This document shows positions 1 through 7,184 of a DNA stretch of 64,000 nt, piece after piece; position 1 is the first letter of the stretch, and each line of letters starts with the position of its first letter. The DNA lies in contig NZ_AP024884.1 in the NCBI RefSeq assembly GCF_024346955.1, positions 186,001-250,000 on the forward strand, given 5' to 3'. Both the position numbers and the translations under genes were made by a program. The stretch is from Vibrio mangrovi. GTDB taxonomy: Bacteria; Pseudomonadota; Gammaproteobacteria; Enterobacterales; Vibrionaceae. Under the pieces are notes generated by a model, which was given only the letters and a program-made list of their open reading frames with translations, was not told the DNA's origin and searched no databases.

Positions 1-108
1 AAAGGGATATCTATCATTAAAAAATTAGACATACAGTTTAGTAAGCTAACTTATTCAGATTATAAGAAAAAGTGTTTTTCACAGAAAGATAGTGAAGCAA
101 TATCCTAA
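1..108 (+). CDS. luxM: C-terminal end of probable LuxM (acyl-homoserine lactone synthase), cut by window edge
   Basis: The first frame is open from base 1 and ends at a TAA at 106-108, giving 35 residues with no start in the window. The fragment is too short to identify alone. The call rests on position: the next gene is a clear LuxN, and in Vibrio harveyi luxM sits directly upstream of luxN in one operon and makes the N-3-hydroxybutanoyl-homoserine lactone that LuxN senses. The stop codon overlaps the Shine-Dalgarno sequence of luxN (TAAGGAG), which supports translational coupling. It could be another gene that happens to precede luxN. Confidence 0.6.
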   Translation, partial: KGISIIKKLDIQFSKLTYSDYKKKCFSQKDSEAIS

Positions 109-119
109 GGAGATTATAA

Positions 120-2663
120 ATGGATATTATATATAATGATTTGATGATATATCCTAAGGCTTTCGGATTATTGCTGGTATCAATTGTTGTAATTGGTTGG
201 GTGTTTTATTTTGTCTATAAATTGAAGTCTAAAAATGTAAAATTAGTGAATAGTTACTATAGATTTTATATTGTATACTCAGTATTTGTTTTTTTATGGA
301 TTTTGTCTAATCTCTATTTTCATACCGAACTGCTTACCTTTTATTCCGAAGCTGTAGCCAAAGACGTGGCTATTCTTGCAAATGTATTTGCATTATTTGC
401 TGTTGTTTTTGCATGTTTATTTTCTTGTGAGTTAAAACAGGGATATTTTCATATAAAGGTTCCTTCATATATATATGTTGTCATTGCTTTACTATCTTCA
501 TGTGGGCTGATTTTAAATGTCATTCCAAACTTAACTATATTAGAGGTTAAGGTTTTCTCTGTAAGTAATTTTGTAATAAACTTTGGAGAGTATACATCAT
601 TATTCTTTTTATTTGCATTTCTTATTATTGTTATTACATTTATTAATATTATATCCTTGAGACTAAATGTTCGTAGTCAATTAGGCAAAACCAAAGCTTA
701 TTATATGATCTTTGGTATTGTAATATTTATGTTGTCTAATATTGTAATACATGGTGTTGTTGCTCTATTTTTTAGTAATTTTTCTTTTACATGGGCACCT
801 CCAATATTATCAGTTAGTGAAATGATATTCACAGGATATGCATTAATGACATCACGGTTTTATAGTGTTCGTTATATGATGCATTTGATGACCACGATAG
901 TTACTACTTCTATTATCTATATAGTACCATTAATCGCTGTAAATATATTTATTGGGCCATCATATTCATTTATTTATTCCTATATTCCAATTGTAGGACT
1001 AACCTGGAGATGGGTTTTTCTCTTTGTAAAAAAATGGGTCACCCGGGTAATCTATCATGCAGATGTTCATCCTATTGAACGGTTGAATTCATATATTGAT
1101 GATTTTAAAAGAGATCCTTTAGATGCTATTCATAAAATCTCCCGGATGTTAGATGTACCGGATGATCAGATGAAGATCATCAAAAATGATGCAGAGCTTG
1201 AATTTTACCGGCATTATTTTTCACAGAGTTCAGATGTATTGATATTGGATGAAGTACAGGAAAAGCTGGAATTTGCTAAAAGAGGGCTCAAGACACTCAG
1301 TGAACTTCATGAGCGAATGAACCAGAGTGATGCCGCGCTCATTATTCCTATTTTTGATAGTCACAACGCTATTTCTCATCTGTTTGTCTCAACGCATAAA
1401 AGTAGTGGCAGACTCTTTTCAAATGAAGAAGTCAAGACACTGCAACGTATTATTCATGAGGCCCAGTTTTACATTAATTCTCATGTCAAAGTTCAGAAAT
1501 ATTCGGCGCTGGCATACTCGATTGCCCATGAAGTTCGTAATCCGTTGTCACAGGTTCAGTCCCATCTGGACCTGTTAAAACTTTATGTACTGCAAAACAT
1601 GGATACCCAGACAATATTGCATGGTTTTGATAAGGCAAGCGACGCAATTCAACGCGGCAACCAACTGATTGATATTATCCTGCGTGAAATCGGTGACTCA
1701 TCTTTGCAGGCTTCGGTGTCAACATTGCATACCGATCAGCTCATCCGTCAGTCTGTGGAACAATTTGGTTTTGATGATGAGTCATACCGGCAGAGGATTC
1801 ATATTGCGGCTGATGATGGGTTTCCTCTTAAAGTTAATGAGACGCTATTTAACTTTGTCATTTTTAATTTGTTGAGAAATGCGCTTTATTACTTCAGCTC
1901 TTATGCTGAAAGTCAGGTTGAAATCAGAACCGAATCCGGTCAGAAAAGTAACTGTATCATTTTCAGAGATACCGGACCGGGAATCCCTGATGACGTCCGT
2001 ACCCGAATTTTTGAGGAGTTTTACAGTTACGATAAGCCGAATGGCAGTGGCCTGGGGCTCAGCTATTGCCAGCGGGTGATGCGGGCCTTTGGTGGTTCGA
2101 TTCAGTGCAATTCGGAATATGGTAAATTTACGGAGTTCAGACTGCACTTTCCGAAGGTATCTCCTACAGCCAGTGAACTATCGGTGTTGACTGATCAAAT
2201 CACAGTTTCCGAGCCGGAAATGGCTCCTGAAGCAGAAATGCAACCTGTATCCCCGGATCATTTGATTCTGGTTGTGGACGATATGATCTCTCAGCGGGTG
2301 CTTTTAGTGACTTACTTAAAACAACTGGGATATCGGGTGATTGAAGCCGGGAATGGGCGGGAGGCGTTAGTACTGTTCCAGTCCCATCCTGTTGAACTGG
2401 TCATCATGGATGTCCAGATGCCAGTGATGAATGGATTTGATGCAACCAGGGAAATGAAGGCGCTTCGAGCTTCAGTTCCGGTGATTGCTTTTTCCGGAGA
2501 ATCGGGAAAACGGGAAACTGCGTTGATCAAAGAAATTATGGATGATCAACTCAGTAAACCATTTCACCGTTCAGAGCTTCAGTCAGTGCTGGCACACTGG
2601 CTGAGTCCTGGTTCTCGTTCTCTGAATACTAATGAACCGTTAATTGCAGAAGAAGCAATTTGA
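120..2663 (+). CDS. luxN: LuxN-type quorum-sensing hybrid histidine kinase
   Basis: Membrane sensor kinase/phosphatase for an acyl-homoserine lactone, feeding phosphate to LuxU and LuxO. At 847 residues it matches the usual LuxN length (about 849). Roughly residues 1-310 form a polytopic domain with about nine membrane segments, followed by a linker, a HisKA domain with phospho-acceptor His470 (IAHEVRNPLSQ), an HATPase domain with DTGPGIPD and GSGLGLSYC boxes, and a C-terminal receiver with phospho-acceptor Asp764 (VIMDVQMPVMNG). The N-terminal stretch with RFYSVRYM and the kinase core closely resemble V. harveyi LuxN as I remember it. The start is set by TAAGGAG eight bases upstream, overlapping the stop of the preceding gene. 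The membrane part is markedly more AT-rich than the kinase part. CqsS is less likely, since it has fewer membrane helices and is shorter. Confidence 0.93.
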   Translation: MDIIYNDLMIYPKAFGLLLVSIVVIGWVFYFVYKLKSKNVKLVNSYYRFYIVYSVFVFLWILSNLYFHTELLTFYSEAVAKDVAILANVFALFAVVFACLFSCELKQGYFHIKVPSYIYVVIALLSSCGLILNVIPNLTILEVKVFSVSNFVINFGEYTSLFFLFAFLIIVITFINIISLRLNVRSQLGKTKAYYMIFGIVIFMLSNIVIHGVVALFFSNFSFTWAPPILSVSEMIFTGYALMTSRFYSVRYMMHLMTTIVTTSIIYIVPLIAVNIFIGPSYSFIYSYIPIVGLTWRWVFLFVKKWVTRVIYHADVHPIERLNSYIDDFKRDPLDAIHKISRMLDVPDDQMKIIKNDAELEFYRHYFSQSSDVLILDEVQEKLEFAKRGLKTLSELHERMNQSDAALIIPIFDSHNAISHLFVSTHKSSGRLFSNEEVKTLQRIIHEAQFYINSHVKVQKYSALAYSIAHEVRNPLSQVQSHLDLLKLYVLQNMDTQTILHGFDKASDAIQRGNQLIDIILREIGDSSLQASVSTLHTDQLIRQSVEQFGFDDESYRQRIHIAADDGFPLKVNETLFNFVIFNLLRNALYYFSSYAESQVEIRTESGQKSNCIIFRDTGPGIPDDVRTRIFEEFYSYDKPNGSGLGLSYCQRVMRAFGGSIQCNSEYGKFTEFRLHFPKVSPTASELSVLTDQITVSEPEMAPEAEMQPVSPDHLILVVDDMISQRVLLVTYLKQLGYRVIEAGNGREALVLFQSHPVELVIMDVQMPVMNGFDATREMKALRASVPVIAFSGESGKRETALIKEIMDDQLSKPFHRSELQSVLAHWLSPGSRSLNTNEPLIAEEAI

Positions 2664-3053
2664 TGGTCTGACAATTGTCCATGCTTCTGAGCCGTGTACG
2701 ATTCGGCAGAATTTATCGCTGTTAGTTGATAAATCATTCCATCCTGACTTTTGTTTATTGGGGGTTGTGTCAGCATTGCTTCCCTTTCCAAACGCTGAAA
2801 ACAGTGGATGAGTGCACACACTATTCGCTCTGTTTCATTAAAAATGAAATTATGAGATATTCGTCGCGTTATCGGTAACAATTTTGACATTCGCTTTACG
2901 CAAGCGGCACCATGTTATTACATCATATGTGCTTTCCCGTAACTGTAATCCGTTATAATTTTAATGGAAGTTATCGGAAGCGCTGTACGTTATCGTGCTA
3001 TTCTTCCGTCATAGACGTTTGGGAAAATGAGAATACCTGAGAGGAGAGTGTCA
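2664..3053. other. intergenic region downstream of luxN
   Basis: 390 bases with no convincing gene. Open frames here lack ribosome sites or known similarity. I see no strong T-tailed hairpin directly after luxN. The region presumably holds the promoter of the lipoprotein gene that follows. Confidence 0.4.
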
Positions 3054-3224
3054 ATGAAGTATGGACTTATCGCCATATTGGTTTTGTTTTTGAGTGCTTG
3101 TTCTTCAACCTGGAGCGGTGTGAAAAAAGATTCCTCTGAGATATGGGATGCGACGAAAGAAAAGTCGAGTGATGTTTATCACTCCACAAAGAAGGCGATT
3201 CATAACGCAACGGCTGATGAGTAA
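3054..3224 (+). CDS. small lipoprotein
   Basis: A 56-residue protein with a lipoprotein signal peptide: positive start (MKYG), hydrophobic core and lipobox LSAC, so the lipidated cysteine is about residue 16. The mature part is short and polar, rich in Ser, Lys and Asp with repeated (D/E)xxK-type spacing, and probably helical. The ATG at 3054 is preferred to an in-frame ATG at 3027 because GAGAGGAGAG lies just before it and the signal peptide then starts correctly. No aspartate follows the lipid cysteine (it is Ser), so outer-membrane sorting is expected. Function unknown; it resembles short tail-less Vibrio lipoproteins. Confidence 0.75.
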   Translation: MKYGLIAILVLFLSACSSTWSGVKKDSSEIWDATKEKSSDVYHSTKKAIHNATADE

Positions 3225-3275
3225 AGTCAGTCCCATATTTAAATTCGTAAGTGGTGTGTCAGGCTCTTGCTTTAT

Positions 3276-3320
3276 GGCTGTGATCCGGGATGTTTATCCT
3301 GAAATATAATGATCACAGCC
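3276..3320 (+). terminator. inverted repeat, possible terminator
   Basis: Perfect 10-bp arms GGCTGTGATC (3276-3285) and GATCACAGCC (3311-3320). The loop contains a second weaker hairpin (CGGGAT/ATCCTG). The downstream bases GACAGGGCCGTTTTC give only a short T run, so this is either a weak terminator for the lipoprotein gene or an operator-like dyad upstream of ohrR. Confidence 0.4.
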
Positions 3321-3423
3321 GACAGGGCCGTTTTCTGGTGTTGTGAGGACACACTCACTGATTCATCAACCCCAGCCCGTTTGAACTGACAGTGATGCAG
3401 TGAACGCATGATAAGAAGTAAAG

Positions 3424-3873
3424 ATGATGTCCGATAGTAACGTCTTATTGCTTGATAACCAGCTATGTTTTGCCCTTTATTCCACGTCTCTGGCAATGAC
3501 GCAGATATATAAGCCATTACTTGAACCGCTGGGGCTGACGTATCCACAATATCTCGTTTTACTGATTCTTTGGGAACAGGATGGTATCGGACTGAAAGAT
3601 ATTGGTGAACGGTTAGGGCAGAAATCTGGTGCTTTAACTCCTGTGATCAAACGAATGGAGCAGGAAGGTTTGGTTGATCGCACCCGTCTGCCACATGATG
3701 AACGCTCCCTCAGTGTCCGTTTGACAGCCAGAGGTCAGCAACTGAAAGCCGAAGCGATGAAAATTAATCAATGTTTGATTGAGACCTGTGGTGTCCCGGG
3801 CGGAGAGCTGATGGCGATGAAAGACAAGATCATCGCTCTGAGAGATATTCTTCTCGCGAATCAAAAAAAATAG
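3424..3873 (+). CDS. ohrR: OhrR-type MarR-family organic peroxide repressor
   Basis: A winged-helix MarR protein of 149 residues. The N-terminal segment LLLDNQLCFALYSTS contains the conserved reactive cysteine of OhrR (about residue 19), which is oxidised by organic hydroperoxides and releases the repressor from DNA. The segment PLGLTYPQYLVLLILWE and the wing sequence typical of OhrR follow. The neighbour 100 bases downstream in the same direction is ohr, the usual partner, and paired dyads lie between the two. The start is ATG ATG after GTAAAG; either Met is possible. Oxidation by one-Cys or two-Cys chemistry cannot be settled by reading alone. Confidence 0.9.
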   Translation: MMSDSNVLLLDNQLCFALYSTSLAMTQIYKPLLEPLGLTYPQYLVLLILWEQDGIGLKDIGERLGQKSGALTPVIKRMEQEGLVDRTRLPHDERSLSVRLTARGQQLKAEAMKINQCLIETCGVPGGELMAMKDKIIALRDILLANQKK

Positions 3874-3886
3874 TTGCACAATAATA

Positions 3887-3959
3887 GTTATTGCGATAGC
3901 ATTCTTTTCAACAAGAGAATGCTTCTGCTCTTTTTAAACTAAATAGTTATCGCAATAAC
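3887..3959 (+). promoter_or_regulatory. paired OhrR operator-like dyads upstream of ohr
   Basis: Two near-identical palindromic sites: GTTATTGCGATAGC at 3887-3900 and GTTATCGCAATAAC at 3946-3959. Each reads almost the same on the opposite strand, and they are reverse complements of one another apart from one base. They flank the ohrR terminator and end 17 bases before the ohr start. A MarR-family repressor autoregulating this locus would fit. That OhrR binds here is inference. Confidence 0.6.
3898..3935 (+). terminator. rho-independent terminator of ohrR
   Basis: Stem AGCATTCT (3898-3905) with AGAATGCT (3916-3923), 10-nt loop, then TCTGCTCTTTTT. It lies between the two OhrR-like dyads, so ohr should be transcribed mainly from its own promoter. 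Confidence 0.65.
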
Positions 3960-3976
3960 AAATAGAGGAATAAATT

Positions 3977-4399
3977 ATGAACATTCTATATTCTACACAG
4001 GTGACTTCTACTGGCGGACGAGATGGCAAGTCTGTTGCTGACGATCATAAATTACAGGTGAATCTCAGTACGCCAAAAGAACTTGGTGGTGCTGGTGGTG
4101 AAGGAACCAACCCGGAACAGCTATTTGCTGCCGGATATTCGGCCTGTTTTATTGGTGCGATGAAGTTTGTCGCTATGCAAGACAAAATTAAACTGTCACC
4201 GGAAACAAGTGTTACCGCAAAAGTTGGAATCGGACAAAATACGGCAGGTGCCGGTTTTGCCATCGATGTTGAACTGCATATTGCTCTCCCTGAACTCGAA
4301 CGCAGTGTTGCTCAGGCGCTGATTGAAAAAGCCCATCAGGTGTGTCCGTATTCAAATGCAACACGCGGAAATATCCGGGTTGAACTGGTTCTTGTCTGA
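3977..4399 (+). CDS. ohr: organic hydroperoxide resistance protein Ohr
   Basis: Thiol peroxidase that reduces organic hydroperoxides to alcohols in the cytoplasm, using lipoyl or dihydrolipoamide reductants. The 140-residue length is normal for Ohr/OsmC proteins. Both catalytic cysteines are present: Cys57 in GYSACF and Cys123 in QVCPYS, and the conserved Arg (about residue 15) and GTNPEQLFAAGY motif are intact. The start ATG at 3977 follows AGAGGAATAAATT. It lies downstream of ohrR in the same direction, with an operator-bearing spacer. Confidence 0.95.
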   Translation: MNILYSTQVTSTGGRDGKSVADDHKLQVNLSTPKELGGAGGEGTNPEQLFAAGYSACFIGAMKFVAMQDKIKLSPETSVTAKVGIGQNTAGAGFAIDVELHIALPELERSVAQALIEKAHQVCPYSNATRGNIRVELVLV

Positions 4400-4437
4400 G
4401 CTCCCTGCGATTACACTTTATCGTCCGTTTCTTCTGA

Positions 4438-4579
4438 GGACAGGCACTTTATAGTGTCTGTCCCTGTAGGTTCTGTAAGTTTCCTGCTTCACAAGTTTCT
4501 TTTCTCTGTATCTAAAAGTATCTGTCCCCCGTAAGCTTGGGCTCCATATCTAAAAGCGTCTGTCCCTGTAAGTTTTTGC
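4438..4579. repeat. hairpin and direct-repeat cluster (GTGTCTGTCC family)
   Basis: Three degenerate copies of a unit ending in GTCTGTCCCTGTAAGTT occur here. The first is a hairpin with arms GGACAGGCACT (4438-4448) and AGTGTCTGTCC (4453-4463). The others, at about 4509-4537 and 4547-4579, begin TATCTAAAAG and share most of 28 bases. A fourth copy lies beyond the next gene at 5686-5715. The layout is REP-like, noncoding, and flanks the aldo/keto reductase gene. Confidence 0.7.
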
Positions 4580-4683
4580 ACTTATGAATGTGATTTATAG
4601 GTGCATCAAATATTCATTTATTATCATAAATAATCTGAGTGTTTACACTGAGTCTCCTTTTAGGGTGAAACAGGATTTGTCCA

Positions 4684-5652
4684 ATGAAGAAAAGAATTTT
4701 AGGTGCCAGTGGCCTTGAAGTGACGGCTCTTGGTCTGGGGTGTATGCGAATGAGTTTTTCGGATAAGCCGACCGACAAGCAGGAAATGATTCAGTTTCTG
4801 CATCAGTCTTTGGATATGGGAGTTACGTTTTTTGATACGGCGGAAGTCTACGGACCATTTACCAACGAAGAATTACTGGGTGAAGCATTTTCAGCAGTAG
4901 ACAAATCAAAACTGGTGATTGCAACTAAATTCGGCTTTAAACATCGGCCGGGGTTCGGTCCATCACCGTCAGTCGGATTTGATAGTCGCCCTGAGCAAAT
5001 TAAACGTGTCGCTGAAGCATCTCTGAAACGGCTGGGAGTCGAGTGTATTGACCTTTTCTACCAGCATCGTGTCGATCCTAATGTGCCTATTGAAGATGTT
5101 GCTGGTGCGGTGAAAGATTTGATTCAGGAAGGGAAAGTAAAGCATTTTGGTCTTTCTGAAGCGAATGCCGAAACAATTCGTCGGGCTCATGCGGTTCAGC
5201 CGGTTACAGCATTACAGAGTGAATATTCTATCTGGTGGCGTGAGATTGAAGCCGAAATTTTACCGACCTGTGAAAAACTGGGGATCGGTCTGGTGCCTTA
5301 CAGTCCGCTGGGGCGTGGTTTTTTGACCGGGACGATTACCAAAGAAACCACTTATGACAAGAGTGATCTGCGTAGCCATAATCCGCGTTTTACGCCAGAA
5401 GCAATTGATGCGAATCAGGTCGTTATCGATTTACTACGGCGGATTGGTCGGCAGTATGAAGCAACTTCAGCACAAGTGGCTCTAGCCTGGTTGCTGGCTC
5501 AAAAACCATGGATTGTACCAATTCCGGGTTCGCGCAATATTGCGCGTCTGTCTGAAAATATGGCCGCAGCAGATTTAAATCTGAGTGCAGAGGATTTACT
5601 GGCACTTGATACGGCGATGGCCAATATTGAAGTTGTCGGTAATCGTTACTGA
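4684..5652 (+). CDS. aldo/keto reductase
   Basis: NADPH-dependent oxidoreductase of the AKR superfamily, reducing aldehydes or ketones; the substrate is unknown. The catalytic tetrad is visible: Asp51 and Tyr56 (FFDTAEVYGPF), Lys82 (IATKFGF) and His128 (FYQHRVDP). The C-terminal cofactor-binding motif PIPGSRNIARLSEN is intact. The 322-residue length and sequence style suit the AKR13/YakC-like group. The gene stands alone between two copies of the same hairpin repeat, with a ribosome site AGGATTT before ATG 4684. Confidence 0.92.
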   Translation: MKKRILGASGLEVTALGLGCMRMSFSDKPTDKQEMIQFLHQSLDMGVTFFDTAEVYGPFTNEELLGEAFSAVDKSKLVIATKFGFKHRPGFGPSPSVGFDSRPEQIKRVAEASLKRLGVECIDLFYQHRVDPNVPIEDVAGAVKDLIQEGKVKHFGLSEANAETIRRAHAVQPVTALQSEYSIWWREIEAEILPTCEKLGIGLVPYSPLGRGFLTGTITKETTYDKSDLRSHNPRFTPEAIDANQVVIDLLRRIGRQYEATSAQVALAWLLAQKPWIVPIPGSRNIARLSENMAAADLNLSAEDLLALDTAMANIEVVGNRY

Positions 5653-5685
5653 TTTCAGCCAATGCCCCTGTATAGACAATGTTTA

Positions 5686-5715
5686 AAGTGTCTGTCCCTG
5701 CATGGACAGACACTT
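5686..5715. repeat. perfect 12-bp hairpin, repeat family member
   Basis: Arms AAGTGTCTGTCC (5686-5697) and GGACAGACACTT (5704-5715) around a 6-nt loop. They match the arms of the repeat at 4438-4463 on the other side of the aldo/keto reductase gene. It may double as a terminator for that gene, but no long T run follows, and it lies between convergent genes. Confidence 0.75.
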
Positions 5716-5751
5716 CTGTCAGTTCACCAAGAGCTTGTCCCGCAAGTTCTG

Positions 5752-6195
5752 TTACTCTCCTACAGCTTGCAGTGATTCATCCAGCCACGCATTAAACTGT
5801 GAATATGGCAGGGCGCCATTAATCATGTTGATTCGCTGTCCCTGATGAAAAACCATTACCGTTGGAATACTGCGAATCTGAAACTGAGCAGCCAGTGTCT
5901 GTTGTGCTTCAGTGTCGATTTTGACAAATCGTACCGACCTGGCACGCTCTTGTGCTGTTTGCTCAAAAACCGGAGCAAAACCGACACATGGATTGCACCA
6001 TGGTGCCCAGAAGTCTACGACAACCGCAACATCGCTGTTAAGAAGTGTCTGAAAATTATCTGCAGTGCCTTCGATTGGCAAGCCATCCAGTAAGGCGTGC
6101 TTACATTTACCACACACCGGGGACTCCGAGACACGTTCGGCTGGAATGCGATTCATGGCGTGGCATGAAGGGCAGCGGGTTTTGATACTTGTCAT
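5752..6195 (-). CDS. trxC: thioredoxin 2 (TrxC) with variant WCNPC active site
   Basis: Cytoplasmic zinc-binding thioredoxin, 147 residues. The N-terminal zinc ribbon has Cys8, Cys11, Cys28 and Cys31 (CPSC ... CGKC), typical of TrxC. The thioredoxin fold follows, with the active site at residues 66-70 reading Trp-Cys-Asn-Pro-Cys rather than the usual Trp-Cys-Gly-Pro-Cys. The codon is AAT, read on the minus strand as TGC AAT CCA TGT. The cis-proline loop RSIPTVMVF is intact, so the protein should still be a dithiol oxidoreductase, perhaps with altered redox potential. It stands alone, convergent with the aldo/keto reductase. Confidence 0.93.
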   Translation of the reverse strand: MTSIKTRCPSCHAMNRIPAERVSESPVCGKCKHALLDGLPIEGTADNFQTLLNSDVAVVVDFWAPWCNPCVGFAPVFEQTAQERARSVRFVKIDTEAQQTLAAQFQIRSIPTVMVFHQGQRINMINGALPYSQFNAWLDESLQAVGE

Positions 6196-6491
6196 AAAGT
6201 GCTGTCTTTACTGTGATACTACACAAATGACCTCAAGGTATTGTAAATCCTGTGAGGTGATTTGAATATTGGTGAATAGGAAACAATAAATTATCACCAA
6301 AGTAAAATGGATAACAACCATGAATCGATAGTGGGAAAGGTAAGTCATGAGTTGGTTATTTTTCGTACACTTTGCGCTGAATTTGTGGGATGGATCCAAG
6401 TGAACTGTTACAGAATGACTTAGGCTTAACTGATCATATGATTTTCTATGGTTTTACCTGTGGTTTTGTCTCAGATATTTTGGAGGTTCGG

Positions 6492-6872
6492 ATGACGTAT
6501 AAAAGGCATGGCCTCTCCATTGGACTGGAACGGGTTGATCACGAGTTCTTTGTACTGATTAAAGCGGTCGGGACACTAACACATCAGGATTATGAAATTA
6601 TCACACCACTTCTGGATGCCGCTCTGGTCAAAGTAAATACACCGACTGTCGACGTATTGTTTGATGCTTCAGAGCTGGATGGCTGGGAGCTGCGGGCGGC
6701 GTGGGATGACTTTAAACTGGGTCTGCAACATGGTGCGGATTTTAATAAAGTTGCTCTGTATGGCCATCAGGAGTGGCAGGCTCTGGCGGCGAAAGTAGGG
6801 AGTTGGTTTATCTCAGGAGACATCCGTTACTTTGACAATTATGACGAAGCGATCCGGTGGTTGCAGGATTAG
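6492..6872 (+). CDS. SpoIIAA-like STAS-domain protein
   Basis: A 126-residue cytoplasmic protein of the SpoIIAA-like/SEC14-type STAS family, starting with the typical motif HGLSIGLERVDHEFF and ending with DEAIRWLQD. Family members are small soluble lipid- or stress-related proteins of unclear role. The start at ATG 6492 is chosen because GGAGG lies just upstream; the longer in-frame ATG at 6390 lacks such a site and would add residues outside the family. No operon partner is evident. Confidence 0.85.
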   Translation: MTYKRHGLSIGLERVDHEFFVLIKAVGTLTHQDYEIITPLLDAALVKVNTPTVDVLFDASELDGWELRAAWDDFKLGLQHGADFNKVALYGHQEWQALAAKVGSWFISGDIRYFDNYDEAIRWLQD

Positions 6873-7184
6873 AGTGATAACTCTATGAAAATACAGATAA
6901 AGTGATATGGATCGGAGTTATTCTTCGAACCATATCTTGGTTGCATAAAATTTTATGAATCGATAGAGCGTTTTTGTTTACATTGAGTGGTTTTTTTTCA
7001 CATTTTGTGATGTTGTGTGCCTGTCACCGTTATTTCGATGCTAGACTTTAGTCGTAAACAGTTATAACCAGATGAAAGAAATTAGACGTCATGTTGGTAA
7101 AATTCATGTAGTTGCAATGATACTACTCTATAACTCTAATCATAAGAATAGTATCAGAAGCTAATGCTATAGATTTAGGATGTC
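6873..7184. other. intergenic region before chemoreceptor
   Basis: 312 AT-rich bases with no gene seen. It contains TTGTTTACATTGAGTGG and similar promoter-like stretches, but no site I can assign with confidence. Confidence 0.35.

Noticed and set aside
2579..2890. 103-aa minus-strand open frame over the luxN end
   Set aside because: No ribosome site, no known similarity, and it overlaps a clear gene; a shadow frame.
4509..4579. Possible CRISPR in the repeat cluster near 4.5 kb
   Set aside because: Only two close copies with unequal spacing and degenerate sequence, and the units form hairpins; better seen as REP-like.
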